A stretch of 64,000 nt of DNA from Modestobacter roseus (GCF_007994135.1 NZ_VLKF01000001.1:310001-374000), one strand, 5' to 3'; positions 35,033 through 44,375 are shown, numbered from the stretch's first letter. Notes: generated from the letters alone by a model not told the origin. Numbers and translations: made by a program.

Positions 35033-35938
35033 ATGACCAGCCCGAGCGCCACCGCGGTGGCCGACGCGCGCATCCCCGCCGCGCACCCGTTCGCCGCGCA
35101 CCTCCGCCGGGTCGCTGCACGGGAAGCCGAGTCACCGCACCGGCCGTGGACGCCGGAGGACGGGCCGCTGCCCAGCCTCTACCTGTCCCACGGCGGCGGA
35201 CCGATGCCGTTCCAGCGCCCGGACTGGCTCGACCCGCTGCACCACTGGGCCCGCGCGCTGCCCCGGCCGACCGCGATCCTGGTGGTGTCCGCGCACTGGG
35301 AGTCCGCCCCGCTGTCGGTCAGCGCCGGCCGGCCCGACGAGCTGGTCTACGACTTCGGCGGCTTCGACCCGATGTACTCCGCGTTCCGCTACGACACCCC
35401 CGACGCCGGGCGGCTCGCGCGGCAGGTGGTGGGGCTGATGCCCGACACGACCCAGGTGCACCAGCACACCCGGCGCGGGCTGGACCACGGCGCCTGGGTG
35501 CCGCTGAAGATCATGTACCCGGCCGCCGACGTCCCCGTGCTCCAGCTGTCGCTGCCCACCGAGGACCCCGACCAGCTGCTGGCGCTCGGCGCCCGCCTCC
35601 GGCCACTGCGGGAGCAGGGCGTGCTCGTGGTCGGCTCGGGGCACATGACCCACGGCCTGCCGTTCCTGAGCCGGGAGAACTTCACGGAGAACCGGGTGCC
35701 CGGCTGGTCGGCGGACTTCGACGCCTGGGCCGCCGACGCCCTGGCTCGCGGTGCGGTGGACGAGCTCGCCCGGTTCCGCACCGCGGCACCGGGCATGCCC
35801 TACGCGCACCCGACGGTGGAGCACTTCACCCCGTTGTTCGTCACTCTCGGCGCGGCCGCCGACCCGACGGCGCCGGTGGTCACCACGCTGGACGGGTACG
35901 ACATCGGGCTCGCGCGGCGCTCCTTCCAGGCCGGGTGA
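35033..35938 (+). CDS. DODA/LigB-type extradiol ring-cleavage dioxygenase
   Basis: A 301-residue class III extradiol dioxygenase. The metal ligands are visible as SLYLSHGGGPM (about 43-53), VVSAHWES (about 83-90) and HMTHGL (about 204-209), and HGAWVPLKIMYP is also typical. Family members open catechol-like rings or act on DOPA, often with zinc or iron(II). The ATG has AGAGGAG 6 bp upstream. Expression is probably controlled by the divergent MarR protein, whose ligand may be the aromatic substrate. Confidence 0.9.
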   Translation: MTSPSATAVADARIPAAHPFAAHLRRVAAREAESPHRPWTPEDGPLPSLYLSHGGGPMPFQRPDWLDPLHHWARALPRPTAILVVSAHWESAPLSVSAGRPDELVYDFGGFDPMYSAFRYDTPDAGRLARQVVGLMPDTTQVHQHTRRGLDHGAWVPLKIMYPAADVPVLQLSLPTEDPDQLLALGARLRPLREQGVLVVGSGHMTHGLPFLSRENFTENRVPGWSADFDAWAADALARGAVDELARFRTAAPGMPYAHPTVEHFTPLFVTLGAAADPTAPVVTTLDGYDIGLARRSFQAG

Positions 35939-36033
35939 CCGCGGGGCGCCGTCCCGGTGTTCGCTGGGGTCGAGGTCGCGCCCTGCTCCCGGATCTGGAG
36001 TCCACCCCGCAGCCAGGCATAGGGTCGCGCGGC

Positions 36034-36861
36034 ATGACGAGAGTGCCGCCATCGGCCACGTCATGGACCGGCCGGGTCGGCGCGGTCTCGGTGCACGCTG
36101 TCTCGCACGGCGGCGCCCTGCCGCTGGTCGCGCTGCACGGCGCCGGCGTCGACCACCGCGAGATCGAAGCGGCGGTCGAGGCCGTCGTCCCGGACGTCGC
36201 GCTGCGCCGGGTCTACCCGGATCTCCCCGGCATGGGCCGCACGACGGCCGACGGGCTGACCAGCAACGACGACGTCGTCGCGGTGCTGGCCGGCTTCCTC
36301 GAGCAGCTGGCCGACGGGCCGGTGCTGCTGCTGGGCCACTCCTACGGCGCCTACCTGGCGCGCGGCCTGGCCGCCCGCCGTCCCGACCTGGTGCTCGGCC
36401 TCGCGCTGGTGTGTCCGCTCGGGGCGCGGACCGGCCAGGTGCCGGAGCACCAGGTGGTCCGTCACGACGACGACGCGCACGACGAGCTGGCGCCGGAGCA
36501 GCGGGCGGGCTTCGACGAGTACCTCGTGGTGCGCACCTGTGCGACCGCCCGCCGGTACCGCGACTCCGTCGTCCCCGGCATGGCGCTGGCCGACGAGGAT
36601 GCGCTGGGCCGGGTCTTCGCCGGGTGGTCGATCGACCTGGGCACGGGCTACGACGGGCCCGCCCTCGTGGTGGCCGGCCGCCGCGACTCCACCGTCGGCT
36701 ACGCCGACGCGATCGACCTCCTGGTCCAGTGCCCGAACGCCACGCTCGCGGTCGTGGACGGCGCCGGCCACGCGCTGGTGCACGAGCGGCCCGAGGTCTT
36801 CGGCGCGCTGCTGCGCGAGTGGATCGACCGCGCCGCGCCTGACCTCGGCCGTCGGAGCTGA
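36034..36861 (+). CDS. Alpha/beta hydrolase
   Basis: A 275-residue alpha/beta-hydrolase: oxyanion region LHGAGVDHRE, nucleophile elbow LLGHSYGAYLARG (Ser about residue 105), Asp in VVAGRRDSTVGY, and catalytic His in GAGHALVHERPE (about 250). The substrate is unknown. It lies 95 bp after the dioxygenase and might act on ring-cleavage products, but the gap and weak ribosome site leave that open. Confidence 0.88.
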   Translation: MTRVPPSATSWTGRVGAVSVHAVSHGGALPLVALHGAGVDHREIEAAVEAVVPDVALRRVYPDLPGMGRTTADGLTSNDDVVAVLAGFLEQLADGPVLLLGHSYGAYLARGLAARRPDLVLGLALVCPLGARTGQVPEHQVVRHDDDAHDELAPEQRAGFDEYLVVRTCATARRYRDSVVPGMALADEDALGRVFAGWSIDLGTGYDGPALVVAGRRDSTVGYADAIDLLVQCPNATLAVVDGAGHALVHERPEVFGALLREWIDRAAPDLGRRS

Positions 36862-36982
36862 GCTGGTGTGCCGGGCCTTCAGGTGCGTTCGGCGGCGCCC
36901 TGTCAAGACCACCGGTAGATCTGTGGACAGGCTTCTGACCTGCGGATTCGGGTTGTCTAGGCCGCGCCGGTCGACTATTCTT

Positions 36983-36996
36983 CGTACACATGTTCG
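36983..36996 (+). promoter_or_regulatory. SOS (LexA) box upstream of the DUF222-HNH gene
   Basis: CGTACACATGTTCG differs by one base from the actinobacterial LexA consensus CGAAC-N4-GTTCG and lies 21 bp before the start codon. Related 13E12/DUF222 genes of mycobacteria are known members of the SOS regulon. Confidence 0.65.
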
Positions 36997-37016
36997 AATG
37001 AATCGGGAGGTGTTCG

Positions 37017-38288
37017 GTGGTCGGGTCGACGACGCTGGACGCCGCCGCGCCGAACGTGGTCGCCGAACTCGCCGATGACCTGTCCGGGTTGGACGTGTTG
37101 GCGGCGTTGGACGGCCTGGCGGGCGAGGACCTGCATGGGATGACCGGTGGTCAGGTGCTGGACCGGACGGCGCTCCTGGTGGCGGTGCAGAACCGGGTGG
37201 CCGCGGAGCTGACCCGCACGGTGCGGCATGCGGCGGTGTCCCAGGCCGCGGAGCGTGACGGGCTGAGGAGCATGCGGTCGTGGTTGATCGGGCACGTGCG
37301 GGTGTCGGCGGGGGAGGCCGACCGGATCGTGCGGGCCGGTCGGGTGCTGGAGTCGTTCCCGGTGCTGGCTGCGGGGTTCGCTGCGGGTGAGGTGAGCGCG
37401 GCGCAGGTGAACGTGGTCGCGGACAAGGTCGGCGACCGCGAGGTGGCCCGGGCCGCGGAGCAGGGCATCGACCTGGGCGCGTTCGACGTCGACTGGGCCC
37501 GGGTGGCGGCGGAGTCGCCGCATGCGTCGATGGTGGCCGCGGTGCAGGCCTTCGACGCCGCCCTGGATCCCGATGGCCCGGAGCCGGACCCGACCGAGGG
37601 CCGGCGGCTGACGATCGTGACGCACGCCGATGGCAGCATCACCGCCCGGTTCGACGCCGACGCGGTCGGCGGGGAGAAGTTCAAGGCGGTGATCGAGTCC
37701 CACGTGCAGGCCGACCGCCCCAAGGGTGACACCCGCACCCGGCCCCAACAGCAGGGCGACGCCCTCGTGCAGGTGTGCGACAACCAGCTGGCGGCGGGGA
37801 ACCTGCCCACGCTGCGGACGGTGAAGCCGCACGTGGTGGTCGGGGTCGACCTGGAGGACCTCGTCGATGACGCCACGGGTGCCGGTGCGGCGGAGCTGGG
37901 GTTCGGGGCCACGATCTCCGCCGCCCGGGCCCGCTACCTGGCCTGCGACGGCAGCATCTCCCGGATCGTCATGGGGCCCGACGGGGTGCCGCTGGATCTG
38001 GGTCGGGACCACCGGGTCGTGACACCGGGTCTGCGTAAGGCGGTGGAGCGCCGGGACAAGTCCTGCGTGTTCACCGGCTGCGGGGCACCGACCTGGTGGT
38101 GCGACGTGCACCACCTCATCCACTGGCTGCACGGCGGTGAGACGTCACTGACCAACTCCGCGTTGCTGTGCGAACGCCACCACACGAAGGTGCACCACGG
38201 GTTCCGGGTCGAGCGACAACCCGACGGGCAGTGGCGCACCTGGCGACCCGACGGCAGCGAGATCCTCATCGGACCCTTGCTGAGCTGA
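37017..38288 (+). CDS. DUF222 / 13E12-family HNH endonuclease
   Basis: A 423-residue protein with the DUF222 domain (about 30-320, including GHVRVSAGEADRIVRAGRVL and RRLTIVTHADGSITARFD). A C-terminal HNH nuclease follows: CVFTGCGAPTWWCDVHH (about 345-361) and LLCERHHTKVHHGF (about 382-395), with the Cys pairs for zinc. These genes are multicopy in actinobacteria and behave like selfish or DNA-damage-induced elements. The GTG start follows GGGAGG by 8 bp. Confidence 0.92.
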   Translation: MVGSTTLDAAAPNVVAELADDLSGLDVLAALDGLAGEDLHGMTGGQVLDRTALLVAVQNRVAAELTRTVRHAAVSQAAERDGLRSMRSWLIGHVRVSAGEADRIVRAGRVLESFPVLAAGFAAGEVSAAQVNVVADKVGDREVARAAEQGIDLGAFDVDWARVAAESPHASMVAAVQAFDAALDPDGPEPDPTEGRRLTIVTHADGSITARFDADAVGGEKFKAVIESHVQADRPKGDTRTRPQQQGDALVQVCDNQLAAGNLPTLRTVKPHVVVGVDLEDLVDDATGAGAAELGFGATISAARARYLACDGSISRIVMGPDGVPLDLGRDHRVVTPGLRKAVERRDKSCVFTGCGAPTWWCDVHHLIHWLHGGETSLTNSALLCERHHTKVHHGFRVERQPDGQWRTWRPDGSEILIGPLLS

Positions 38289-38301
38289 ACCGCGCGCCAC
38301 C

Positions 38302-38340
38302 CCGGCAGCCGGCCACGGACCCACCGTGGCCGGCTGCCGG
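38302..38340. terminator. Bidirectional hairpin terminator
   Basis: A perfect 17-bp stem (CCGGCAGCCGGCCACGG and its complement) with a 5-nt loop lies in the 64-bp gap between two convergent genes and should serve both. Confidence 0.78.
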
Positions 38341-38352
38341 TGCGCGTCCGGG

Positions 38353-39072
38353 TCAGAGGCCGGTCTGGCTCACCCCGTACTCGGCCTGCTCGCGCGTGAA
38401 CCCCTCGTACTCCAGCTGCTCGATGAGGCCGGAGCGGGAGAAGGAGCTGTAGTCGAGGTACTCCGCGGCCTTCTGCGCTGCCTGCGCGTTCCAGTCCGCG
38501 CCCACGTTGTCGACCGCCCAGGTGGCGTCGGCATTCGAGTAGCCCTCGTACTCCAACTGCTCGATGAGACCCGAGCGGGAGAACGACGAGTAGTCGAGGT
38601 AGTCCTCCGCCGACCCCAGGGCGTTCTGCTGGCCGACCGTCTGCCCGGGTCCAGGCGCGGGCGCGGGGGCCGGTGTGGGAGCGGGGGCGGGTGCCGGGGC
38701 GGGTGCCGGGGCGGGACGCGGTGCCGAGCTGGTGGCCGTGGCGGGTGGCGTGGCCGTCACCGTCACGGTGGCAGGGGCGGGCGCCGGTGCCGTGACCGTC
38801 GTGGTGGCTCGCGGCGCCGCACTGCTCGAGGCGGCGTCGGCCACGGCGCGGGTGCTCGTGCTGCTGCTGGCGCCACCGATGCCGATGCCGATCAGCAGCA
38901 CCGCAACACCGGAGACCGCGAGGAACCACGTCCGCCGGTAGAACGGCTGCGCCGGCTCCGAGGGTGTGCCCGCACCAACGGGAGTGCCGGGCCCGACCGG
39001 TGCTCCCCACTGCTCGGTCGGCTGGTGGAAGGGCGGTTCACTCACGTTGATCCCCGTCTGCGCGTCGGCCAT
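38353..39072 (-). CDS. Membrane-anchored protein with two Ltp repeats (host cell surface-exposed lipoprotein domain)
   Basis: A 239-residue protein. It has a short proline-rich cytoplasmic N-terminus, one transmembrane helix (about 48-68), a long Ala/Pro/Thr-rich linker that should span the cell wall, and two copies of the Ltp repeat. Both contain the identical core YLDYSSFSRSGLIEQLEYEG followed by Y/F-(S/T)-x(4)-A. Ltp domains occur in actinobacterial surface proteins and in the lipoprotein of phage TP-J34, where they block DNA injection by other phages. There is no lipobox here; the anchor is the helix. The near-identity of the repeats suggests recent duplication or concerted evolution. Confidence 0.85.
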   Translation of the reverse strand: MADAQTGINVSEPPFHQPTEQWGAPVGPGTPVGAGTPSEPAQPFYRRTWFLAVSGVAVLLIGIGIGGASSSTSTRAVADAASSSAAPRATTTVTAPAPAPATVTVTATPPATATSSAPRPAPAPAPAPAPAPTPAPAPAPGPGQTVGQQNALGSAEDYLDYSSFSRSGLIEQLEYEGYSNADATWAVDNVGADWNAQAAQKAAEYLDYSSFSRSGLIEQLEYEGFTREQAEYGVSQTGL

Positions 39073-39236
39073 GGACGCCGCAGAGTAGGGCGGGCCGGCA
39101 GTGAGTGGAACCGTTCTGACCGGATCGTGGGAACTCCGTGACCTGCGTGAGTTCCGGCTTCGTCGCCGGGCGAGCCAGCACGGAGAGGCCGACGGCTAGC
39201 GTGAGCGGCACCACAGCCGTCCGCAGAGGGGGATCA

Positions 39237-40817
39237 GTGCTGATCCGCACCGTGGCCCACGAGTTCCTGCGCCGCCAGGGGCTCACCACCATCTTCGGCA
39301 ACCCCGGCTCCAACGAGCTGCCGTTCCTCGCCGAGCTGCCCGGCGAGTTCCGCTACGTGCTCGGCCTGCACGAGGGCGCCGTCGTCAGCATGGCCGACGG
39401 CTACGCCCAGGCCACCGGCCGCCCGGCGCTGGTCAACCTGCACGCCGCCTCCGGCTCGGGCAACGCGATGGGCGCCCTCACCAACGCCGTCTACTCCCGC
39501 ACCCCGCTGGTGCTCACCGCCGGCCAGCAGGTGCGCTCGGCCATCGGCCTGGAGGCGATGCTCTCCAACGTCGACGCCGCCCAGCTGATGCGGCCGCTGG
39601 TCGGCTGGGCCGCCGAGCCCGCCACCGCCGCCGACGTCCCGCGCTCGCTGGCCCAGGCCGTGTTCGAGGCCCGGTTGCGCCGCCGGCCCAGCTACCTCTC
39701 CGTCCCCTACGACGACTGGACCGCCGAGGCCGACGCGAACACCGCCGCGGTGCTCGACCGCGACGTCGAGCGCTCCGCGCACCCCGACCCGGCCCAGCTC
39801 GACCGGCTCGTCGCCGAGCTGCAGGCCGCGCGCAACCCCGCGCTGGTCCTCGGCGGCGACCTGGACACCGACGGCCTGTTCGACGAGGTCACCGCACTCG
39901 CCGAGCGGATGGGCGCCGACACCTGGGGTGCGCCCAGCCTGTTCCGGCTGCCCTTCCCCAACCGGCACCCGCTCTTCCGCGGCGTCCTGCCCGCCGGCAT
40001 CGCCCCCATCGCGCAGGCCCTCGAGGGCCACGACCTCGTGCTCGTCCTCGGCGCCCCGGTGTTCCGCTACCACCAGCACGAGCCCGGCGACCTGCTGCCC
40101 GCGGGCACCCGGCTGGTCCAGGTCACCGACGACGCCGAGGCCGCCGCCCGGGCACCGATGGGCCGCGCCCTGGTCACCGACCCCGGCGCGGTGGTCCGCG
40201 CGCTGCTCAAGGCCTTGCCCGAGCCGCCCGAGCAGCCCCGCGAGTACACGACCCCGGCCACCCCGGCGCAGCCACGGTCCGACGACGTGCTGCACCCCGA
40301 GCAGGTCTTCGCCGCGCTCCGCGACACGCAGCCCGCCGACACCCGCTACGTCGTCGAGTCCACCTCGACCAGCCGCGCCTGGTGGCGGCAGATCGACCTG
40401 CGCCGCGGCGCCTCCTACTTCTGGCCGGCCTCCGGCGGGCTCGGTTTCGGCCTGCCCGCCGCCGTCGGGGTCGCGCTCGCCGACGGCGACCGGCCGGTCG
40501 TCGGCGTCATCGGTGACGGCTCGGCCAACTACGGCATCACCGCGCTGTGGACCGCGGCGCAGCACCGGCTGCCGGTCACCGTCGTGCTGATGCGCAACGG
40601 CACCTACGGCGCGCTGCAGTGGTTCGCCGACCTGCTCGGCACCCCCGACGCACCGGGCACCACCATCCCCGGGATGGACTTCACGACGATCGCCGAGGGC
40701 TACGGCGTCACCGGCGTCCAGGCCACCGACCTCGACCACCTGCGCGCGCTGCTCGCCGAGCCGACCGACACCCCGCGCCTGGTCCAGGTCGACACCGAGA
40801 GCACCCGGCTGCGCTGA
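39237..40817 (+). CDS. mdlC: Benzoylformate decarboxylase (ThDP-dependent)
   Basis: A 526-residue ThDP enzyme, the same length as the Pseudomonas enzyme. Catalytic features are in place: NPGSNELPFL (Ser about 25), LHEGAVVSMADGYA (cofactor-activating Glu about 46), NLHAASGSGNAMG (His about 69), RYHQHEPGD (His about 280) and the cofactor motif GDGSANYGITALW. It converts benzoylformate to benzaldehyde and CO2. The GTG at 39237 is preceded by AGAGGGG, and the longer frame from 39138 adds non-conserved sequence. No other mandelate-pathway gene is nearby. Confidence 0.9.
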   Translation: MLIRTVAHEFLRRQGLTTIFGNPGSNELPFLAELPGEFRYVLGLHEGAVVSMADGYAQATGRPALVNLHAASGSGNAMGALTNAVYSRTPLVLTAGQQVRSAIGLEAMLSNVDAAQLMRPLVGWAAEPATAADVPRSLAQAVFEARLRRRPSYLSVPYDDWTAEADANTAAVLDRDVERSAHPDPAQLDRLVAELQAARNPALVLGGDLDTDGLFDEVTALAERMGADTWGAPSLFRLPFPNRHPLFRGVLPAGIAPIAQALEGHDLVLVLGAPVFRYHQHEPGDLLPAGTRLVQVTDDAEAAARAPMGRALVTDPGAVVRALLKALPEPPEQPREYTTPATPAQPRSDDVLHPEQVFAALRDTQPADTRYVVESTSTSRAWWRQIDLRRGASYFWPASGGLGFGLPAAVGVALADGDRPVVGVIGDGSANYGITALWTAAQHRLPVTVVLMRNGTYGALQWFADLLGTPDAPGTTIPGMDFTTIAEGYGVTGVQATDLDHLRALLAEPTDTPRLVQVDTESTRLR

Positions 40818-40836
40818 GCACGCCCACCGGCCGGAC

Positions 40837-41280
40837 TCAGTCCTCGCTGGTCAGGCTGACGAAGCCCCACACGTGCTTGCGCCCGTCCTCCGGCGCCCAC
40901 CCGTGCGCGGCGCACAGCCGCGCGATCAGGTGCAGGCCGAGCCCGCCGTGCGCCGGGTCGCGGTCGATCGCGGGCACCGGCTCGTCCCGCGGGTCGGCGT
41001 CGGTGACGTCGATCAGCCAGCCGGTGCTGGTCGCCGTCACGGTGGTCCACACCGGGGGCAGGCCGTGCCGGACGCCGTTGGACGTCAGCTCCTCGAAGGC
41101 CAGCAGCAACCGCTCGACCGCGGCCTCGTCGGCGTCGTCCCGGTCCGCAGGCAGCGCCTCGAGCCGCAGCTGCCGCCGGTAGCGGGTGAGGTCGGCCGGC
41201 TCGCGGAGCTCCCAGTTCCACGACCGCCACACCTCCAGCGGGCGCGGCGGGGTGAGCATCGGCCAGGAGAGGTGGCTCAC
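40837..41280 (-). CDS. RsbW-like ATP-binding anti-sigma factor/serine kinase
   Basis: A 147-residue GHKL ATPase domain: N box LLLAFEELTSNGVRHG (about 82-97), G1 region DVTDADPRDE, and G2 HGGLGLHLIARLCAAHG. This single-domain HATPase_c_2 group phosphorylates anti-sigma antagonists. The GTG overlaps the stop of the upstream PAS-GAF-SpoIIE phosphatase (GTGA), giving a kinase/phosphatase pair typical of partner-switching. No STAS antagonist or sigma factor is adjacent, so the target is elsewhere. Confidence 0.85.
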   Translation of the reverse strand: MSHLSWPMLTPPRPLEVWRSWNWELREPADLTRYRRQLRLEALPADRDDADEAAVERLLLAFEELTSNGVRHGLPPVWTTVTATSTGWLIDVTDADPRDEPVPAIDRDPAHGGLGLHLIARLCAAHGWAPEDGRKHVWGFVSLTSED

Positions 41281-43460
41281 GCCGGCCCCCCGGCGGGCGC
41301 GAGGGCGGCAGCGGGTGCCGCGCCGGCCAGCTGGCGGTCGCGCTGGGGGTGCAGCCGGACGGCGACCAGGGCGACGTCGTCGTCCGGGCGCCCGTGCACC
41401 ATCCGGTCCAGCACGCCGTCGCACAGCTCGTCCAGCGACGCCCCGGCCAGGTCGGCGGCGGCGTCGACGAGCCGGGCCAGCCCGTCGTCCAGCGAGGCGT
41501 CGCGGCGTTCGACCAGCCCGTCGGTGTAGAGCACCACGGTGTCCCCGCGCTCCAGCAGGTGCACCCGGTCCCGCCGCCGGACCGCCGGGTCGACGCCGAG
41601 CAGCAGGTCGGCGCGGCCGTCGTCCAGCACGGTGACCACGCCGTCGGGGGCGATGACCAGCGGAGGTGGGTGACCGGCGCTGGCCCAGACCAGCCGGGTC
41701 ACGCCCCGGGCCAGCTCGTCGGTGGTCTGCTCGAACCGGGCGACGGCCGCGGTGGCGAGGGTGCCGACCACCAGCGTCTCCATCGACTCGTCGAGGCCGC
41801 GCAGCACCTCGGCCGGGCCACCGCCGCTGTAGGTGGCGATCCCGCGCAGCAGCCCGCGCAGCTGCCCCATCGCGGCGGCCGCGGCGGTGTCGTGCCCGAC
41901 GACGTCGCCGATCACCAGCATCGTCCCGGCGCCGCGCTGGACGAACGCGTCGTACCAGTCGCCGCCCACCTGCGCCGCCGCGGCGGCGGGCAGGTAGCGC
42001 ACCGCGATCTCCTCGTGGGCCGGCTGCGGCGGATCGGTGAGCAGGCTGCGCTGCAGGCTCTCGGCGATCGTGGCCTGCGCCCGGGTCAGCCGGGCGTTGT
42101 CCAGCGCCAGCCCGATCCGGTCGGCGATCTCCTGGGCGGTCGACTCCCACGCCGGGTCCATCGGCCGGCTGGCCGCGCTGAGCAGGGTCAGCGCGCCGAA
42201 CACCGTCCCGCGCCCGCGCACCGGGAGTTTCACCGTCCGCGTCTCACCCAGCAGCTCCAGCTGCCGGCGCGCCTCGCCGGTGGGCAGCGCGGCAGCCAGC
42301 TCGGCGCCCGGCACCGAGACCGGCCGGCCCGACTCCAGCACCCGGTTCAAGGTGGTGTGCACGTGCATCGCGTCGGAGCGGGCCTGCACGTAGCGGTCGA
42401 GCACCGGGCGCAGCGCGGGGTCGGTGTGCGCCCAGCCGACGTCCCGCAGCCGCCCGTTGCCGTCGGCCACGGTGAGGACGCAGGCATCCGCCAGCGCCGG
42501 CGTCAGCGCGCCGGGCAGCCCGGCGACGGCGGTCGGCACGTCGTCGGCCTCGACCAGCTCGGCGTTCACCAGGGCCAGCAGGGCCAGCCGGGCGGCCAGC
42601 TGCCCGGCCTCGTCCGCGGTGCGCTGCCGGTCGGTGACGTCGGAGAAGTACAGGGACAGGCCGTCACCGGTGGGCCAGGCCAGCACGTCGTACCAGGTGT
42701 CCAGCGGAGCCGGGTAGTAGGCGGTGAGCGTCTGCGGTTCGCCGGTCTCGACCGCCGTGCGGTAGGCCGACTCGAACTCGTTGCCCACCGCCTCCGGGAA
42801 GACCTCCCAGATCGTGCGGCCGAGCAGCTCGCCGCGGTCGTGACCGAGGAGCCGCTCGGCCGCCGCGTTCAGCAGCGTGAACCGCCACCCGGCGTCCACG
42901 GAGAAGAACCCCGACGGCATCGCCTCGACCGTGCGGGAGGTGCGGCGTTCGGTCTCCCGGGCCGCCTCCACCTCCCGGGTGCGGGTGGTCAGCTCGGCCT
43001 GCAGCTGCTGGACCTGGCTCTCCAGGTGGTCGTCCCCGCCGTCCGCGCGGGGGAGCCCCCGGTCGCGCACGAACTCGGTCAGGTCGTCGACGCGCTGCAC
43101 GAACACCGACACCTCGCCGTCCTCGTCGAGCACGGGGACGGCGGTGACCGCCCACCAGCGGTCCTCGACCAGGCCGGTGCCGGGCACCACCAGCGGGTAC
43201 CGCTCGATCGGCAGCGCGTCGGGCCGCCCGGTGGCGCGGGCCCGCGCGAAGGACCGGGCGATGTAGGGGACGCCGTCGGGGTCGAGCGCGGCGGGGCCCG
43301 GCGGGAAGGCGGCGAACAGCTCGCGGCCGACGATCTGCTCCGGTGTGACCCGCAGGGTGCGCAGGTAGGCCGGGTTCGCGTAGCGGATGACCAGGTCCGG
43401 CGTGAGCACCAGGTGCGGCGCCGGCAGCGCCGCGAACAACTGCGCGAAATCGAGCTCCAC
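41277..43460 (-). CDS. PAS-PAS-GAF-SpoIIE (PP2C) phosphatase
   Basis: A 727-residue cytoplasmic sensor phosphatase. PAS 1 (about 10-125) opens LFAALPAPHLVLTPDLVIRY. A coiled coil with the second PAS (about 170-290) contains MPSGFFSVDAGWRFTLLNAA. A GAF domain (about 300-465) and the PP2C-like SpoIIE domain (about 490-715) follow, with GGDWYDAF, GDVVGHDTAAAAAMG, LYTDGLVERRD and DDDVALVAVR. It should dephosphorylate an anti-sigma antagonist in response to a PAS/GAF-sensed signal. It is translationally coupled to the RsbW-like kinase and is a close paralogue of the protein at 54423-56522. Confidence 0.92.
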   Translation of the reverse strand: MELDFAQLFAALPAPHLVLTPDLVIRYANPAYLRTLRVTPEQIVGRELFAAFPPGPAALDPDGVPYIARSFARARATGRPDALPIERYPLVVPGTGLVEDRWWAVTAVPVLDEDGEVSVFVQRVDDLTEFVRDRGLPRADGGDDHLESQVQQLQAELTTRTREVEAARETERRTSRTVEAMPSGFFSVDAGWRFTLLNAAAERLLGHDRGELLGRTIWEVFPEAVGNEFESAYRTAVETGEPQTLTAYYPAPLDTWYDVLAWPTGDGLSLYFSDVTDRQRTADEAGQLAARLALLALVNAELVEADDVPTAVAGLPGALTPALADACVLTVADGNGRLRDVGWAHTDPALRPVLDRYVQARSDAMHVHTTLNRVLESGRPVSVPGAELAAALPTGEARRQLELLGETRTVKLPVRGRGTVFGALTLLSAASRPMDPAWESTAQEIADRIGLALDNARLTRAQATIAESLQRSLLTDPPQPAHEEIAVRYLPAAAAAQVGGDWYDAFVQRGAGTMLVIGDVVGHDTAAAAAMGQLRGLLRGIATYSGGGPAEVLRGLDESMETLVVGTLATAAVARFEQTTDELARGVTRLVWASAGHPPPLVIAPDGVVTVLDDGRADLLLGVDPAVRRRDRVHLLERGDTVVLYTDGLVERRDASLDDGLARLVDAAADLAGASLDELCDGVLDRMVHGRPDDDVALVAVRLHPQRDRQLAGAAPAAALAPAGGPA

Positions 43461-43534
43461 TGCGGTGCGTCCCCGTCCGTCGCGGCGCCCGGTGCCCCGG
43501 GTGCGCCGCGTCGATCCTCCCAGACCGCGCGGCC

Positions 43535-43570
43535 GTGCGGCGGGGGCGCCGCGCGACGCCCCCGCCGCAC
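43535..43570 (-). terminator. Terminator of the SDR gene at 43578
   Basis: A perfect 14-bp stem (GTGCGGCGGGGGCG and its complement) with an 8-nt loop starts 7 bp after the SDR stop on the minus strand. Confidence 0.7.
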
Positions 43571-43577
43571 CGGGCGG

Positions 43578-44273
43578 TCACCAGCCGACGGCGCCGTGCC
43601 GGTCGGTGAAGGTGCCGGTCGGCCCGTCGGCCCCGATCGTGGCCATCGCGACGATCGCGTCGGTGCCCTCGGTGACGGTCTGCGGACCGGAGTGGCCGTT
43701 GAAGTCGGTGGCCGTGTAGCCCGGGTCGACCACGTTGACCCGCAGCTCGGGGAGGAACCGGGCGTAGACCGACGTCAGCATGTTGACCGCCGCCTTGCTC
43801 GCCGAGTACGTGAGCGTGGGCAGGGTCGACTCGATGCGCGAGGTGTCGGCGCGCACCGCGAAGGAGCCCAACCCGCTGGTCACGTTCACCACCACGGGGG
43901 CCGCGGACCCGCGCAGGAGGGGCAGGAACGCGTGCGTCGTCCGGACGATCCCGACCGTGTTGGTGTCGAACACCGCCAGCGCCGCCGGCCCGTCGAACTC
44001 GTCCACCCCCGCGAAGGCCCCGGAGACGCCGGCGTTGTTGACCAGCACGTCCAGGCCGCCGAACCGGTCCCGGACCTCCGCCGCGGCCGACGCCACCGAT
44101 TCGTCGGAGGTCACGTCCAGCTGCACCCACGCCACGCCCAGCTCGTCGGCCGCACGAGCGCCGCGCTCCGGGTCACGGGCCCCGATCAGCACCTGGTGCC
44201 CGTGGTCTCTCAGCCGCCGGGCCGTCTCGAAGCCCAGGCTCTTGTTGCCACCGGTGATCAACGTCGTCGTCAT
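43578..44273 (-). CDS. Short-chain dehydrogenase/reductase (SDR)
   Basis: A 231-residue classical SDR: cofactor motif TLITGGNKSLGFETARRL (TGxxxxxG at about 7-14), VNNAGVSGAF, and the YSASK active site (YxxxK around residue 164). Substrate unknown, probably NADPH-dependent. It is divergent, across a 102-bp gap, from an XRE/MmyB-type regulator that probably controls it. Confidence 0.9.
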   Translation of the reverse strand: MTTTLITGGNKSLGFETARRLRDHGHQVLIGARDPERGARAADELGVAWVQLDVTSDESVASAAAEVRDRFGGLDVLVNNAGVSGAFAGVDEFDGPAALAVFDTNTVGIVRTTHAFLPLLRGSAAPVVVNVTSGLGSFAVRADTSRIESTLPTLTYSASKAAVNMLTSVYARFLPELRVNVVDPGYTATDFNGHSGPQTVTEGTDAIVAMATIGADGPTGTFTDRHGAVGW

Positions 44274-44375
44274 GAGGTCGACGGTGCCCCCGATCCGGTG
44301 GTCCCCGGTGGGCCGCTCCGACCGTATGACCGGCAGTACCACCCAGGACCCCCGCGGTGGACGACGATGGGGGAC

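Noticed and set aside
41349..44375. Long plus-strand open frame continuing upstream of the XRE regulator
   Set aside because: Low-complexity antisense to the PAS-SpoIIE and SDR genes; only the part from 44376 looks like protein.
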